Of a DNA stretch of 64,000 nt, positions 22,108 through 32,186 are shown in pieces. Position numbers and translations under genes: made by a program. This DNA comes from Pachyseris speciosa (Eukaryota; Cnidaria; Anthozoa; Scleractinia; Pachyseridae). The stretch spans positions 1,243,501-1,307,500 of the forward strand of contig JAEMWC010000049.1 of NCBI GenBank assembly GCA_016490735.1. Direction: 5' to 3'. Under the pieces are notes generated by a model. It did not search any database. It was not told the DNA's origin and saw only the letters and a list, made by a program, of their open reading frames with translations. Numbering within the stretch: the first letter of the stretch is position 1; each line of letters starts with the position of its first letter.

Positions 22108-22780
22108 CTAGATTTTGGCAAGGCATCTATCTAATTCAAAGTCCGCTTCTTGAACATTACTTCTAATTGTTCTTTTAACTATTCTTGACCCTCTAAGACA
22201 GAGTAGAGCCGACCTAAGGATGGCAAAGGAGACTTTAGAGCGTATCCAAGAGACGGTGGTGGCATATTCCTCTCCTTTCTTCGCTGCGACTAGCTCTGCC
22301 AGCCTGTCATGGTATCTCTTGCACTCTTCTCCCATGCCGCCTGATGTTGTAAAGACTAATGGTGTAAATGTTCCCTGTTCCACGTCAATCACTCTCTGCG
22401 TATACAATCTCTTCTTGTCGTTCTCGTGCTGCTTGTATATCTGCTTGAGGTCCAGGTCTCTATAAGAATCAGCGTTGGGGTAACAAACCCGTACATCGAA
22501 GAACGCTGACCTTTGCCTTTCCCCAAAACCTCTGGCATGGATATCTAGGCGAGCATCGGGAGCTCTGTTAGCTCCGCTTGGCAGTGACTCTCCAGTGAGC
22601 TCCTGGAGGACGGGCTCAATTTCGACATCATTGCAGACCATGCTAAGCATGTCTGCCTCAAGATCTCTTAGCTCATTATGGCGCTGTATTATGAAGCCGC
22701 CACGCCTGGAGACCATGGCATGATCAACATTAAAAACATCGCCACACACGCAAATAGATGGCTTGTCGGCGATTTCCCCA
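22108..22780 (-). pseudogene. LINE C-terminal region with restriction-like endonuclease features (fragment)
   Basis: An open frame of about 220 codons with an [15 protein letters not shown]ys/His cluster, [14 protein letters not shown], and [21 protein letters not shown], then D some 45 residues later, fits the restriction-like (PD-(D/E)XK) endonuclease found C-terminal to the reverse transcriptase in R2/R4-type LINEs. The C-terminal [17 protein letters not shown] region is typical of one animal LINE group. The reverse transcriptase itself is absent (5' truncation at 22787). The first residues of the longer open frame come from flanking DNA. Confidence 0.6.
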
Positions 22781-23040
22781 ATAATAATAGTCTTTATTGC
22801 CAAAAGATAAAAGTACATCTCTTTTGTTACATTCTGCACACGTATACACTCAATAAAATCTACCCTAAAAATTTAAACTAGTTCAACTACAAACGGATGA
22901 TATTAAAACTACGGAGAAACTACATTATCTTGTGTTTAAAAATCAGTCAATTTATATAGGATGTCATAAATCGTTCGGTATTAACATTGGGGAGGGCACA
23001 CTGCTTTTTACGCAGATTATTTTTCGTCTCCTTTGTTAGT

Positions 23041-23622
23041 GGTAACGACGCAATAGGAAAGTATATTCACCCGACACGCTATCGTCAAATCGTCGAAACG
23101 CAAAGCCTCAATCAGCTCACTAGTAAAGAGCAAAAGATCTCTTCGGAAGATCAGAAACACAGCTCAGCCGTCGCCAAAGTTCACTATCAAAAGCAAAGGT
23201 CGCGTGAAGTTGCTGTGAAGGCTCACGAGTGTCTGCAAAAGCTACAAGATACCAAAGGCTCTGAGTTGGATAAAGAGGTGAACGATTCAACAAGCGATTC
23301 AACGTCGAGTTTTGCAGCACCGACAGAAAGCACAGAACCGAAAAGCGTGCCCGCTCACAGGGATGCCCCACCGACAAAGCGATTGCGAATCCAAAGAAGC
23401 CATCGCCGGTTGTTGAAATTTACGGCGGACGAGGACTAGTTTCTAAAGAATGAGATTGATAAGCACGGTATTGGGCAATGGTTTGCTATTTTCAGAGATC
23501 CCGACTTCAACTTTCAGAAAGGAAGAATGGCCGATTCTTTGAAGAAAAGGGCTGAACTAAAGCTTCTCTCAAACGAAAAAGATCTAAAGGACTGCCTTTA
23601 TTTGGAAAGTTTCGGACGTTGA
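23041..23622 (+). pseudogene. Tyrosine recombinase C-terminal part with Myb/telobox-like domain
   Basis: The frame opens with GNDAIGKYIHPTRYRQIVET (box II H-x-x-R at about 23068-23088), then SSEDQKHSSAVAKVHYQK, where H-S-S and the tyrosine at 23185-23187 occupy the positions of the catalytic H and Y in tyrosine recombinases. A basic linker (PPTKRLRIQRSHRR) leads to FTADED, a TAG stop at 23437-23439, then, still in frame, KHGIGQWFAIF and GRMADSLKKRAELK, a Myb/SANT fold most like telobox domains. The nonsense codon and the LINE upstream make this a pseudogene. The catalytic assignment is by motif order only. Confidence 0.55.
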
Positions 23623-24239
23623 GACTAATTTTCGCAAATTCAAAGCAGGACGACAAACTGAGACGAGAGGGCTTTTAATTCAATTTCTTTTTGCACGAAA
23701 TTAAGGGAAAAATTTAGGTCACGTGACCAGTACTTTTTACACCAAAAACTGAACGCCATGGCCAAGCCTAGCTTAAGCATAGGTTTACAATGTGGATTTT
23801 AGGTCAAAAGCTATTGTTTTGGCTTTAGGATTAAAGATCCGAGGCTTGGAGTAAAGCTAGATTGGTGGATTAGGGTTAGGTTAGGGCGAGGGGTAGAATT
23901 AGGGTTAGGTTTAGGGATATATTTAGCGTTAGGGTCAAAATATACAGTGTTCTTGCTTCTACACTTCCCTTTGCTACAGCACTAAGCTCTTAAGAGCTGT
24001 TGTAAGTACCCCACCCCCTCCAACTCTCCGTCATTTCCTTAGAATTTCACAAGCATTTGTAGAAATGCAATTTTCAATGACTTCTTCCAGTTTGTATAGT
24101 CCACAGTTTGAAAAAGTAAAATGAGCTACAAAGAGTATTTTTTGATTAACTCTTTTCCAACAGGTTCACCAAATATGGTACATTTTTGCACCCAGCCTTG
24201 AAAACCCACAACTTTCTCAAATCCCGGTCTATGTTTGAA
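23623..24239. other. No gene; degenerate TTAGGG tract at 23869-23935
   Basis: TTAGGG or near copies occur about seven times between 23869 and 23935. The remainder shows no coding or repeat signal. Interstitial telomere-like tracts are common, but this one lies 250 bases past a telobox-like coding region. Confidence 0.55.
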
Positions 24240-24720
24240 ATGAACCACTCTTATTGCCAAATAATCACTTGATTAGACTTTATATCACCCTCTAAACTGG
24301 CCAAATCTCCTAATTTCCAATGAATATGACCTTTTATTCTGTTGCAAAACAAAACACGCCCCCGGACAACACCGCAAAACACGTAACATTGTCTTGAAAA
24401 TTTTAAGACAAAAATTCCTCTTAGAGCTAAAAGTCTACCTTGCCAGCAAACGTCGACTCCACGTCTTACTATCTGTTCCACAATTTCCTGCTCACTTTTT
24501 TAGCGCGTCGTGGATAAAGCGTTTGATTTCAGTTGCTCTCACAGGTCTGTCATTTTCGCGTTTGTGACCCAAAGGAATTATGGGTAACTCTTGTATGTGG
24601 GGCGAGTGAAAGTCCGCCAATTTCCATTTCAGGCATTTTTTATAAGTGTCGAGCCACCCGGTCCTGCTGACGAAATATTGCACCGATTGCGTTATTTATG
24701 AGTTAAAACTCGCCGAAATT
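24240..24720 (-). pseudogene. Unrecognised minus-strand gene remnant
   Basis: Two open frames in series, 24683-24492 (with HIQELPIIPLGHKREN and RATEIKRFIHDAL) and 24481-24251 (with EQIVRRGVDVCWQGRLLALR and CYVFCGVVRGRVLFCN), have protein-like composition and a short break between them at a stop codon. They lie downstream of, and on the same strand as, the helicase-like gene, so they may be the next gene of the same mobile unit. I do not recognise the product. Confidence 0.35.
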
Positions 24721-24819
24721 GCCATGCCAGGTCCCGGAATCCACTCACAAACCGACTAAAAAAAAAAGGCGACCAAATAGCTTGGTTAGAGAGAAGAAGA
24801 AAGGACGAGTTGAATCAGT

Positions 24820-25720
24820 CTATTTGCCGCTGTGAAAATAATTGAAAAGAGTGTTCCTCGGCCTCTTTGTGCTCTGCTCTCCTCTGGATTTGTTTTCTCT
24901 GCGCCTCTTTGTTCCGTACATAATCAAAAGCTCCTCGGAGATGGCACAATCGTCCGGGACGCTGGAGGGGACGACACTAGCTGGCAGTTGACTAGAACTG
25001 GGATCGGGTATTTGGAAAAGCGCTTCCTCGTCACTGCTTTCGCTAACCGGGGAAAATTCAATTTGTGGCATGGGCTGCAGAAGATGCGTAATCAACATCT
25101 GATCTTCTTTCCGTGCTCTACACAGACCCTTCTGCGCTCTTCCAATGCCTCTGCTGGGTTGTAGGTCCCCACATTGCGTTGATGTACCTTGTGTTTGATA
25201 GGCCTGTAAATTTGTGCGCATGTACGGGTCTCGTTCCCGAGCTAGGTTCTGGAAGCACTCGTACAGCTCTCTTTCCGTCCTCAGCAACCACTTGCCTTCA
25301 AACGTTTGGCGGCTCCTCTCGCGACGTCTTTACTCTTCCACTCTTCTTTGTTCTTCATTGTATTATTCCAGCTCCTTGAGGATTGAGCTGGGCGTGGCTT
25401 CATCGGGGTCTTCAGGTAGTAACTCAATACTCTGGGTACTCACTCCCTTGCTTCTGAGAAAGTCTTTCCTCCCTTCGCGTCTCATCCTCTTGTCATTTTC
25501 CTCCTTGTCTCGTTTTCTTTCCTTGTCTTTGAGCACGTGTTCCAAGTGCCTGTATCTCAAGCTGTGGGGTTGCGTCTCGCTCATGCTGCGTTTCAAAATT
25601 TCCAGGACATCGCTTGACGATTCGCTGTCGACGACGGCCTCTTCCACTGAGTCCAATGAAAGAGTTTCCTCATTTTCGTCACGTGTGATTTTCTCTTGGC
25701 CGTGGGAAAGTGAATCAAGT
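24820..25720 (-). pseudogene. Helicase-like gene, C-terminal part (left of Polinton)
   Basis: The minus-strand frame continues from 45571 across the Polinton insertion: taking out the Polinton and one GTGGTC leaves the codons in register. Here it encodes an acidic stretch, a long charged helix (KDKERKRDKEENDKRMRREG), then two in-frame stops (at 25363-25365 and near 25330), and resumes in the same frame to 24820 with ERELYECFQNLARERDPYM and a basic tail (TKRRRENKSRG, KRPRNTLFNYF). The stops mark it as decayed. No enzymatic motif is in this part. Confidence 0.5.
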
Positions 25721-25726
25721 GTGGTC
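25721..25726. other. Left target-site duplication of the Polinton
   Basis: GTGGTC, identical to 45565-45570. Six bases is the length typical of Polinton/Maverick integration. Confidence 0.95.
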
Positions 25727-25789
25727 AGTAGTATAGTGTTTGGGGGTACGAGATCAATTGATCTCGTTTTCCCCAAACACTATACTACT
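25727..25789. repeat. Terminal hairpin-forming palindrome, left end
   Basis: The outermost 63 bases fold on themselves: AGTAGTATAGTGTTTGGGG at 25727-25745 pairs with its complement at 25771-25789, and CGAGATCAATTGATCTCG forms an inner palindrome. The arms are joined by unequal bulges (GTA on one side, TTTT on the other). The same structure is at 45502-45564. Confidence 0.9.
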
Positions 25790-25810
25790 GCCTTCTGGTC
25801 TCGTATTCTG

Positions 25811-25985
25811 GAATATATAGTTATTTAATTTGATGGAATATATAGTTATTTAATTTGATGGAATATATAGTTATTTAATTTGATGGAATATATAGTTATT
25901 TAATTTGATGGAATATATAGTTATTTAATTTGATGAAATATATAGTTATTTAATTTAATGGAATCTATAGTTGTTCAATCTGATG
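25811..25985. repeat. Seven 25-bp tandem repeats in left TIR
   Basis: Unit GAATATATAG-TTATTTAATTTGATG. Five units are identical and the inner two are diverged. Mirrored at 45306-45480 in the right TIR. Possible role in end recognition; not known. Confidence 0.95.
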
Positions 25986-26148
25986 GAACCAAGGTCTGCA
26001 CACTTCATAAAATGCGTGACATTCTCGGAAAAATCACCAAGCGTGACATTCTCGGAAAAACAGGAAATGAGTCATCGCCTATAGCTATTATTTCTCACGT
26101 GGAACCATCCGATGGTTACATAAAAATAAAATATCTCATATAATATAG

Positions 26149-26712
26149 ATGAGTTGTAATTTAGTAATCCACAATGAATTGAAGAATATGGGGGAGTTGA
26201 CATGTCCTTTTTGTGATCAGCTATTGGTCAAAGTTGTTAAAAGTGTGAAAGTACCTTGCTGTGATAAACAGAAAATGTTTAATGATGATGGTGAAAATGT
26301 TTGTCTAAATTGCGGTTCAGTCCACAGCTATGACTATTGTAAAGAGTACGTTGACTTTCATAATAATATGTATAAAATACGGCGAAAATCTGTATATCAT
26401 CGGAAGTACCATATTGAAAATGTGATAAATGGTATATGTTGTAAGAATGGACTTCAAATTTCTGTAAAAGATAAAGGCAAAATATTGAAAATATTCCAAG
26501 AGATAGACACTGTCCTTCCTTTGGTGAATAAGAATCGTAAAAGGATGATAAGTGCGAAATTTATGCTTAAGCAAATATTTTTAATGCTTGATCTTCCATT
26601 TGATAAAATAATAGTTACTAGATCAAAAAAGACGCTTGGATTTTATGATCGATATTGGGTTGAGATTCTATTGTTGAGATTTGATAAGATTATTAGTATT
26701 ATCAAGCAGTGA
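26149..26712 (+). CDS. VLTF3-like late transcription factor
   Basis: 187 residues. The N terminus has paired cysteines (CPFC at residue 20, CC at 37, CLNCG at 52) that look like a zinc ribbon. The C-terminal two thirds is helical, with a spaced pattern of VKDKGKILKIF, RKRMISAKFMLKQIFLML, SKKTLGFYDRYWVEILL, which fits the VLTF3-like family of nucleocytoplasmic large DNA viruses, where it drives late genes. No shared name can be proved without a profile search. ATG at 26149 follows an A/T-rich stretch, TCTCATATAATATAG, resembling but not matching the TCTAA motif of the structural genes. The stop overlaps the convergent gene 26702-27187 by 11 bases. The frame is intact. Confidence 0.5.
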   Translation: MSCNLVIHNELKNMGELTCPFCDQLLVKVVKSVKVPCCDKQKMFNDDGENVCLNCGSVHSYDYCKEYVDFHNNMYKIRRKSVYHRKYHIENVINGICCKNGLQISVKDKGKILKIFQEIDTVLPLVNKNRKRMISAKFMLKQIFLMLDLPFDKIIVTRSKKTLGFYDRYWVEILLLRFDKIISIIKQ

Positions 26713-27187
26713 ATTTTTCATCATATTTCAGTAGGTACTTATCAATAATTGGACTATTGTCAGTCACATAATCATCGATATTCTTCATTGAGATTTGTAT
26801 ACTTGAAGCATCAAAATCACCACTTCTCAACTTGTCTTTTATTGAATTGAGTAGATGTTGATAGCTTTGATAAGCATATGTGCAATTCTGGATTTTCAAA
26901 TCTAGGTTTTTATGCTTCATCCACCCTTGTATCAAAAGTGCAGCTGTACTGATGGCTACCAAACTAACACCACCTGTTGCCACACTTGTGGCGAGACCCC
27001 CAGTTGCAAAGATGATGGACAAGGAATTCCCCAGTAATTTCCATTTTTTGAACCGTTTAACAGCCTGTTTATGAGCCCAACACTTTCTGTGATATGTGTG
27101 GTAATAGGCTTTTAATTCATTTACCTGATCTTCTGTTAATTCACCTGAAATATGGTTCCAGCTGAATATGCTTTTTCGCTCTTTCAT
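26702..27187 (-). CDS. Two-membrane-segment protein of the Polinton
   Basis: 161 residues. An N-terminal amphipathic helix, then two close hydrophobic segments separated by a glycine turn (LLGNSLSIIFATGGLATSVA and GGVSLVAISTAALLIQGW), then a helical cytoplasmic tail. The architecture recalls SLATT-type two-segment proteins, but it could equally be a virion membrane or entry-associated protein; I cannot decide. It starts 9 bases after the stop of 27197-27616, so the two may share a transcript. Intact frame, not preceded by the TCTAA motif. Confidence 0.6.
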   Translation of the reverse strand: MKERKSIFSWNHISGELTEDQVNELKAYYHTYHRKCWAHKQAVKRFKKWKLLGNSLSIIFATGGLATSVATGGVSLVAISTAALLIQGWMKHKNLDLKIQNCTYAYQSYQHLLNSIKDKLRSGDFDASSIQISMKNIDDYVTDNSPIIDKYLLKYDEKFTA

Positions 27188-27196
27188 ACAATATGC

Positions 27197-27616
27197 TTAT
27201 ATAACGATTCTGTTCAACACACAGTACCACAAACCAGACAATTGTCCACTTAGAGGTGACAATTTGTTAAATTTCGTTGTCATGAAACGGGGGAAAGCAT
27301 AAGAATATCCTCTGTCAAGTGAATGTTTGACGTAGAATCGACCGAAAGCATCATGTAATATTGCATGTGTTTGCAACACATTAATCCATCCAAGAGTATG
27401 CTCCAACAAATGTGTCAGGCAACCATCACCATATCCAATTAATCCAATGTCTTCATGCTCCAAAAGGATATCTCTCACCTCAACATACTTGTTAAAATGT
27501 TTGTGATATAGAAACTGATAAACCAAAGCTGATTTCAAAATCCTCTTGTCAACACCAGGGTTTTTCCGTTCGGCATCCCGAGTAAACCATCTCACATATC
27601 TAATTATTTTGTTCAT
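27197..27616 (-). CDS. Polinton protein of unknown function
   Basis: 139 residues, basic and aromatic-rich, soluble-looking, with no signal peptide. It includes GYGDGCLTHLLEHTLGWI and HDAFGRFYVKHSLDRGYS. The start ATG (27614-27616) overlaps the last 17 bases of the fibre gene 27600-28610 in another frame, which suggests translational coupling or shared transcription. I recognise no family. Confidence 0.55.
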   Translation of the reverse strand: MNKIIRYVRWFTRDAERKNPGVDKRILKSALVYQFLYHKHFNKYVEVRDILLEHEDIGLIGYGDGCLTHLLEHTLGWINVLQTHAILHDAFGRFYVKHSLDRGYSYAFPRFMTTKFNKLSPLSGQLSGLWYCVLNRIVI

Positions 27617-28610
27617 TTATATTATATCGTTGGATTAAAATTTGATGATGATCTGAAATTGTTTTTTCGTCTAATATAGAATCCAAGTACACACAGAAAA
27701 AAATAACACTACCGTCAAGAGGTGCGATGGAGCTAGGATCCAAATCACCGAAAGTCATTTGCGTGCTACCAGTTCTATTAGCAGCTGTAAAACTTCCAAT
27801 ATGTTTTTTATTCCAATAGATTTTACTTGTGTTTGTTTTTGGAGAAGATAAATTATCCCAGTGAACAGACAAGCAGTGCCAAACATTTATTTGACCCAAA
27901 TCATTTACTGAATAATCTGCTATTTTTCTGAAACTTTGTATAGATGCTGCTGGACCAAAATATACACAATTTGATTCATCAACACCGCTTATTGCTAAAT
28001 TTGAACCATTGTAATAGCTGACAAACTTGTCATATCCTCCATCATCGTGGCCAAAAAGCCCATTTTTCCATGGATTACCACCAGTATTTGAATTCAATTT
28101 ATAAACAATGAAAATATTGACAGCATTATTATTCAAATTAACTTGACTTATCATTCTCTGTGATCCATTAAAGTCTAAATAATAACGTCCATTATGTTTC
28201 TCAGCCTTGGTACAAACAGTGGGTCTTATGTTCAAAGTCGGTTGCGTTGCATTATTTTCTTCATTCGAGAGATCGTACAATGTTTCAACTTTTCTGTCTG
28301 CATTCATATCTAGAAAATTATTATTCGCTCTGTCGATTTGATAAGTACATTTAGAGTATAATCTGATGAATTCAGAAACCCACAAATCCAAAAAACTATC
28401 TCTGACAATATCTGAAACTTGTGATTTGATTACAACATGATCAGAATCATTGCCTGCTTTTACATTAGTCAAATGTTTGTTTCCAAGATCATAGTGACCA
28501 TCTTGTGTTAATGTAAAACCATTTCCATTATCACCTTTAGGACCAATTGCACCAGTATCGCCTTTATCACCTTTATTATCTTGATTTTGTGGAGAATTAA
28601 AAACTCCCAT
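27600..28610 (-). CDS. Virion fibre-like protein 2 (collagen-like stalk, lectin-like head)
   Basis: 336 residues. MGVFNSPQNQD is followed by Gly-X-Y triplets (NKGDKGDTGAIGPKGDNG), a short repeat with DLGNKHLTNV, then about 220 residues with the beta-strand pattern of a concanavalin A/laminin-G-like domain (YYLDFNGSQRMISQ, WHCLSVHWDN, IYWNKKHIGSF). This is a plausible trimeric fibre for binding cell surfaces. The N terminus MGVFN is shared with fibre 1, probably the virion-anchoring part. The ATG follows TCTAA by 11 bases. The frame is intact. Confidence 0.75.
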   Translation of the reverse strand: MGVFNSPQNQDNKGDKGDTGAIGPKGDNGNGFTLTQDGHYDLGNKHLTNVKAGNDSDHVVIKSQVSDIVRDSFLDLWVSEFIRLYSKCTYQIDRANNNFLDMNADRKVETLYDLSNEENNATQPTLNIRPTVCTKAEKHNGRYYLDFNGSQRMISQVNLNNNAVNIFIVYKLNSNTGGNPWKNGLFGHDDGGYDKFVSYYNGSNLAISGVDESNCVYFGPAASIQSFRKIADYSVNDLGQINVWHCLSVHWDNLSSPKTNTSKIYWNKKHIGSFTAANRTGSTQMTFGDLDPSSIAPLDGSVIFFCVYLDSILDEKTISDHHQILIQRYNINEQNN

Positions 28611-28626
28611 ATAATATTATTTTAGA

Positions 28627-31600
28627 TTAATTCATAATTACTTCAAGTGTGAATGCTGTATCAAATGCTCCACTATTAGGATGTGAATAGTCAATTATAA
28701 AATAGCCTCTCGATAATGATTTATTGACGTTAACCGTTGTGATGTTTCTACTTAAAGAAGATTGTCTGTGTTCATAAATAGTTGCTGGTAATGGCAAAGG
28801 CCCACCACCTTCAGCTTTTGTCTTGAAGTAAAATATTCCGGGTTTTGTTCCTTGTATGATATACATTTTCTTAATATAAAAGTTATTGTTATGAATGACT
28901 AAAAAATCAGAGCCATTTATCAATACAGGCTTTAAAGCATTCTTATTATGTCCTTGTTTGGCTTTGACAGAGCAATTTAAATATTGTATTTGACCGATTA
29001 TATTATTCCCATTCAAATTTAGATCACCTCCTAATTTTGGCTGATAGAGAGCAAATCCTCCGAGATCGAAAGCTGTTTCCATAATTACACCTGTAACGCT
29101 TGAACGAAATAGATTCAAACTATTATTATGAATTCTATAGCCATTCAGATTTAAATCACCGCCAAGTTTAGCCTCACTTATAAGAAAGCTGTTCATATTA
29201 ATGTTATTTAGCATTGTCAATTCACCATTTTGACCATCAAATAAGTTTGATGAATTATTAATCAAGGCATGTCCATTCAAATCTAAATCAGTTTGTAATT
29301 GTATTTTTTCATTACGATTTTGAAAGGTTCAGAGAAGTCGTAAACACTTGATGGAACGTCTACAGCTTCAAAATCAATACCATATGCAACACAATGAACT
29401 TTGTACTTATTTGGATAAGTTGGGTTAGCATTAATATGAATCGTACAATATAAATATTCAGGTGGTGAACTTGCTGATGGTTTTTCAATCCATAATAAAT
29501 ATCTCGAATGATCTTCATTTCTGTTATCAAATTTTCTCCCTACAGTTTTATGAATTGTAATTCCACCAGTTGCACTGAATGTTACACTACTAAGACTCAT
29601 TCCTTCATAATCAGGAAATAGCCATTCAAGAATGAAAGTGTATTTTCCATCTTTTATTGTGTACATATTAAATCCAATTCTAGCTCTGTAAATATGATTA
29701 GCTTCTTTATTCAAGTCTATATCAATGACCTTTTTTGAAATCAAATGTGGTGAACGAGGTAAATTGACATATCCATTAACTTTCAAGCCATATTCAGTAC
29801 TGACTTCATCGATATCATTCATCAAATATTTGAAAGCATTCTTTGGATGAGAAGCAGATGAAATATGACTTTTTTCTAATTGATCTAAATTTACGGCATC
29901 GGTTTTATTTGTTCCTTCTTTTAAGTTAATGATTTTATGCCCTCCAAGTTTCATATCTGCTGCCATCGCATTTGTTCCATTCAATAATAAAGTGTTCGAT
30001 CTAATAGCTATTCCAGCTTGATTTAAAACTCTAAAGTTCACTGCATCAGTTTCATTCACCACGTCCGCTAAATTAGTCACTCTATTTCCACCCATCGACA
30101 AATCGCCATACATTGCAGTCGAACCGTCTCGTCGAAGAAAATACTCGTCAGTATATCTTTTTGTAACCGCATCATCTAAATTGACGGGTGGAGCAAGATC
30201 AGTAATGGCATTGTTGTTCATATTCAGATTTTGTTGTGCAATCGTATCGAGTTTGGTTTGCAACCTCTGGTCCACATAACTTTTGTTTACAGCATCTTGT
30301 GGGTTTGAGGGGTTATCCTGCAGGTTGAGGATTTTGTTTAGTTTCATGTCAATATTACTGCCAAATGCAACATGGCCGTTTTCAATTTCATAAGCCGGGT
30401 CATGGAGAAAGTAAGACAAATTGGTATGATAGCCATAGGCCCCATAAACGATGATATGTGTTTTGGTGTTAGACGCAGGAGCTGTGCTAAAAAGTAAAAC
30501 ATCAATTGACGCTTGACCGCCACCAGTTTTTTCGATTCGGAAAAGCTTCTTCATATAACCATCAACATACGGGGTTTTGAGAAAAGGTTTTTGAAATGGC
30601 TGTCCCGCATCTCGTATATTCAATGTGCGAAGATCGAGCCCAATTGTAGCTTGGCGTGGGTCTGATGGTGAGTAAAACTCAGTAACAAATGTGTACCGTC
30701 CATTTCTTAAAGATGTCACATTAAAACGAATTTTGGATGTAAAGTTGCCTCTTCGTTTAATGAAAAAAGACAATGATGACTTGTTTATGTGATAAGGTGA
30801 TCTGTCAAAATTCTCAATTTGAAGGTTTGTTGCACCACTAACTGCAGAAGACTTGGATATGTCTTTTAACAGAAAAGCGAATGGGTTGCGTTGAGCTCCT
30901 GATGCTGAAAAAACAAGGTCATCAACATACTTTTTGTTGGCAGAATCTTTATCAGAGTTTGGAGATCCAACATTTGTTATTTTATTGTCACCCATGTCAA
31001 GATCTCCAGTCATTGCAACACTTCCATCTTTTTTAAGAAATGGTGAAACATCAATGCCAGTAATTCCAGCAATTTCAGTATCAACATACCCCTTTGTGGC
31101 TGTATCATTGTTTGCTGTTGGCGCTGCTACATTAGTCAATTTGTTACCTCCAAGATTCAAATCAGAAGTCATTGCAACGCTTCCATCTTTTTTCACAAAG
31201 TTAGAATTAACATATGCTATATTCGCTTTATTATTCGACAGATATGCGACAGCATCATCAACGTATTTTTTATTTGCAGTCTTGTTGTAATATAGGGTGT
31301 GCAACATTGACTATTCTAAAAAACTCATTTTAAGCTCACGATCAAATACAATTCTTCCTTCTTCTATTTCAAAAGCTGGGTCGTGAATATGTGATAAAAT
31401 GATATTAGAAAATCCATAAACACCATAAACTATAACATAATGTTTTTTATTATTTTGTAAATATGGTGAAATCAACAATAACTCCATTGATGTGGAACCA
31501 TGACTTGTTTTTTCAAGGAAGAATATTCTTTTGAGATAACCATCAACAAGATGAGTCTTTGGAAATGCTCTTTTTATTGAATCCTTTCTTTCAATTAAAT

Positions 31601-32174
31601 TAGATGACAGATTGTCGTCATCGACTGTTGCATTATTTGGGCTACCATCAGTATAAAACTCAACAACTAAAGTGTACTTTGAAACTTCCAATTGTGTCAG
31701 ATCAAAACGAAGAACAGTTGTAAGACCAGCAGTAGGAATAACAAAAGACAAGGCTATTTTATTAAATGAGTAAGGGCTTTTGTCAAAATCTTCCAATTGC
31801 AGATTATTCGCATTTCTAAGAATAGTTGTTTTTGATGTATCTTCAAGAAGAAATTTGAATGGATTAACACGTGTTCCTTCAATTGATAAAACAGCATCAT
31901 TAACATATCCCAAGTTAGCAGAATCATAATGATTTACTGGATCACCAACATATGTCAAACGTTTATTTTCAATGTCATAATTACCATCTTGTGTTAATCT
32001 AAATCCATCACCTTTGGGACCAACAGCTCCAGTAGCTCCTTGTGGACCAATTGCACCTGTATTACCTTTTGGACCTCTATCACCTTTTTCACCTTTGGGA
32101 CCAATTGGACCAGCTGGGCCTCTTTCACCAGTTTCTGTTTTATCTTGATTTATTTGAGCATTAAAAACTCCCAT
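28627..32174 (-). pseudogene. Virion fibre-like protein 1 (long, two breaks)
   Basis: About 1180 codons. It begins MGVFNAQINQD, then about 15 Gly-X-Y triplets. Many copies follow of a phage-tail-fibre-like shaft repeat, whose core is DGSVAMTGDLDMGDNKITNV followed by DSANKKYVDD. Beta-rich head domains repeat three times (for example about 31840-31380, 30870-30380 and 29830-29290). Breaks: an in-frame TAG at 31311-31313 only two codons before the next part, and a shift where the frame ending at 29283 passes to the one ending at 28627. The head domains and shaft repeat suggest growth by internal duplication. The ATG follows TCTAA by 12 bases. Confidence 0.75.
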
Positions 32175-32186
32175 TATATCATCTTG

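Larger units (their letters stand above)
21351..22787 (-). mobile_element. 5'-truncated LINE insertion with 10-bp target duplication
   Basis: TAGTCTTTAT occurs at 21341-21350 and 22788-22797. Between them lies a minus-strand LINE 3' part: the nuclease-domain coding end (22108-22780), an untranslated tail with the microsatellite at 21789-21845 and the tRNA-core repeat, and a final TTATTGTTATTATTAGT-type tail at 21351. Truncation at the 5' end and a short duplication fit target-primed insertion. It splits the recombinase gene. Confidence 0.6.
25727..26086. repeat. Left terminal inverted repeat of the Polinton
   Basis: About 360 bases pairing with 45194-45564. It comprises a 63-base terminal palindrome, a spacer, seven 25-base tandem units, a unique block, and a doubled word GCGTGACATTCTCGGAAAA (at about 26012 and 26041). 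The right copy is about 11 bases longer through a small indel near 45275. Confidence 0.95.

Noticed and set aside
25958..26143. 61-codon gene inside the left TIR
   Set aside because: Lies within inverted-repeat DNA mirrored at the other end; no protein features.
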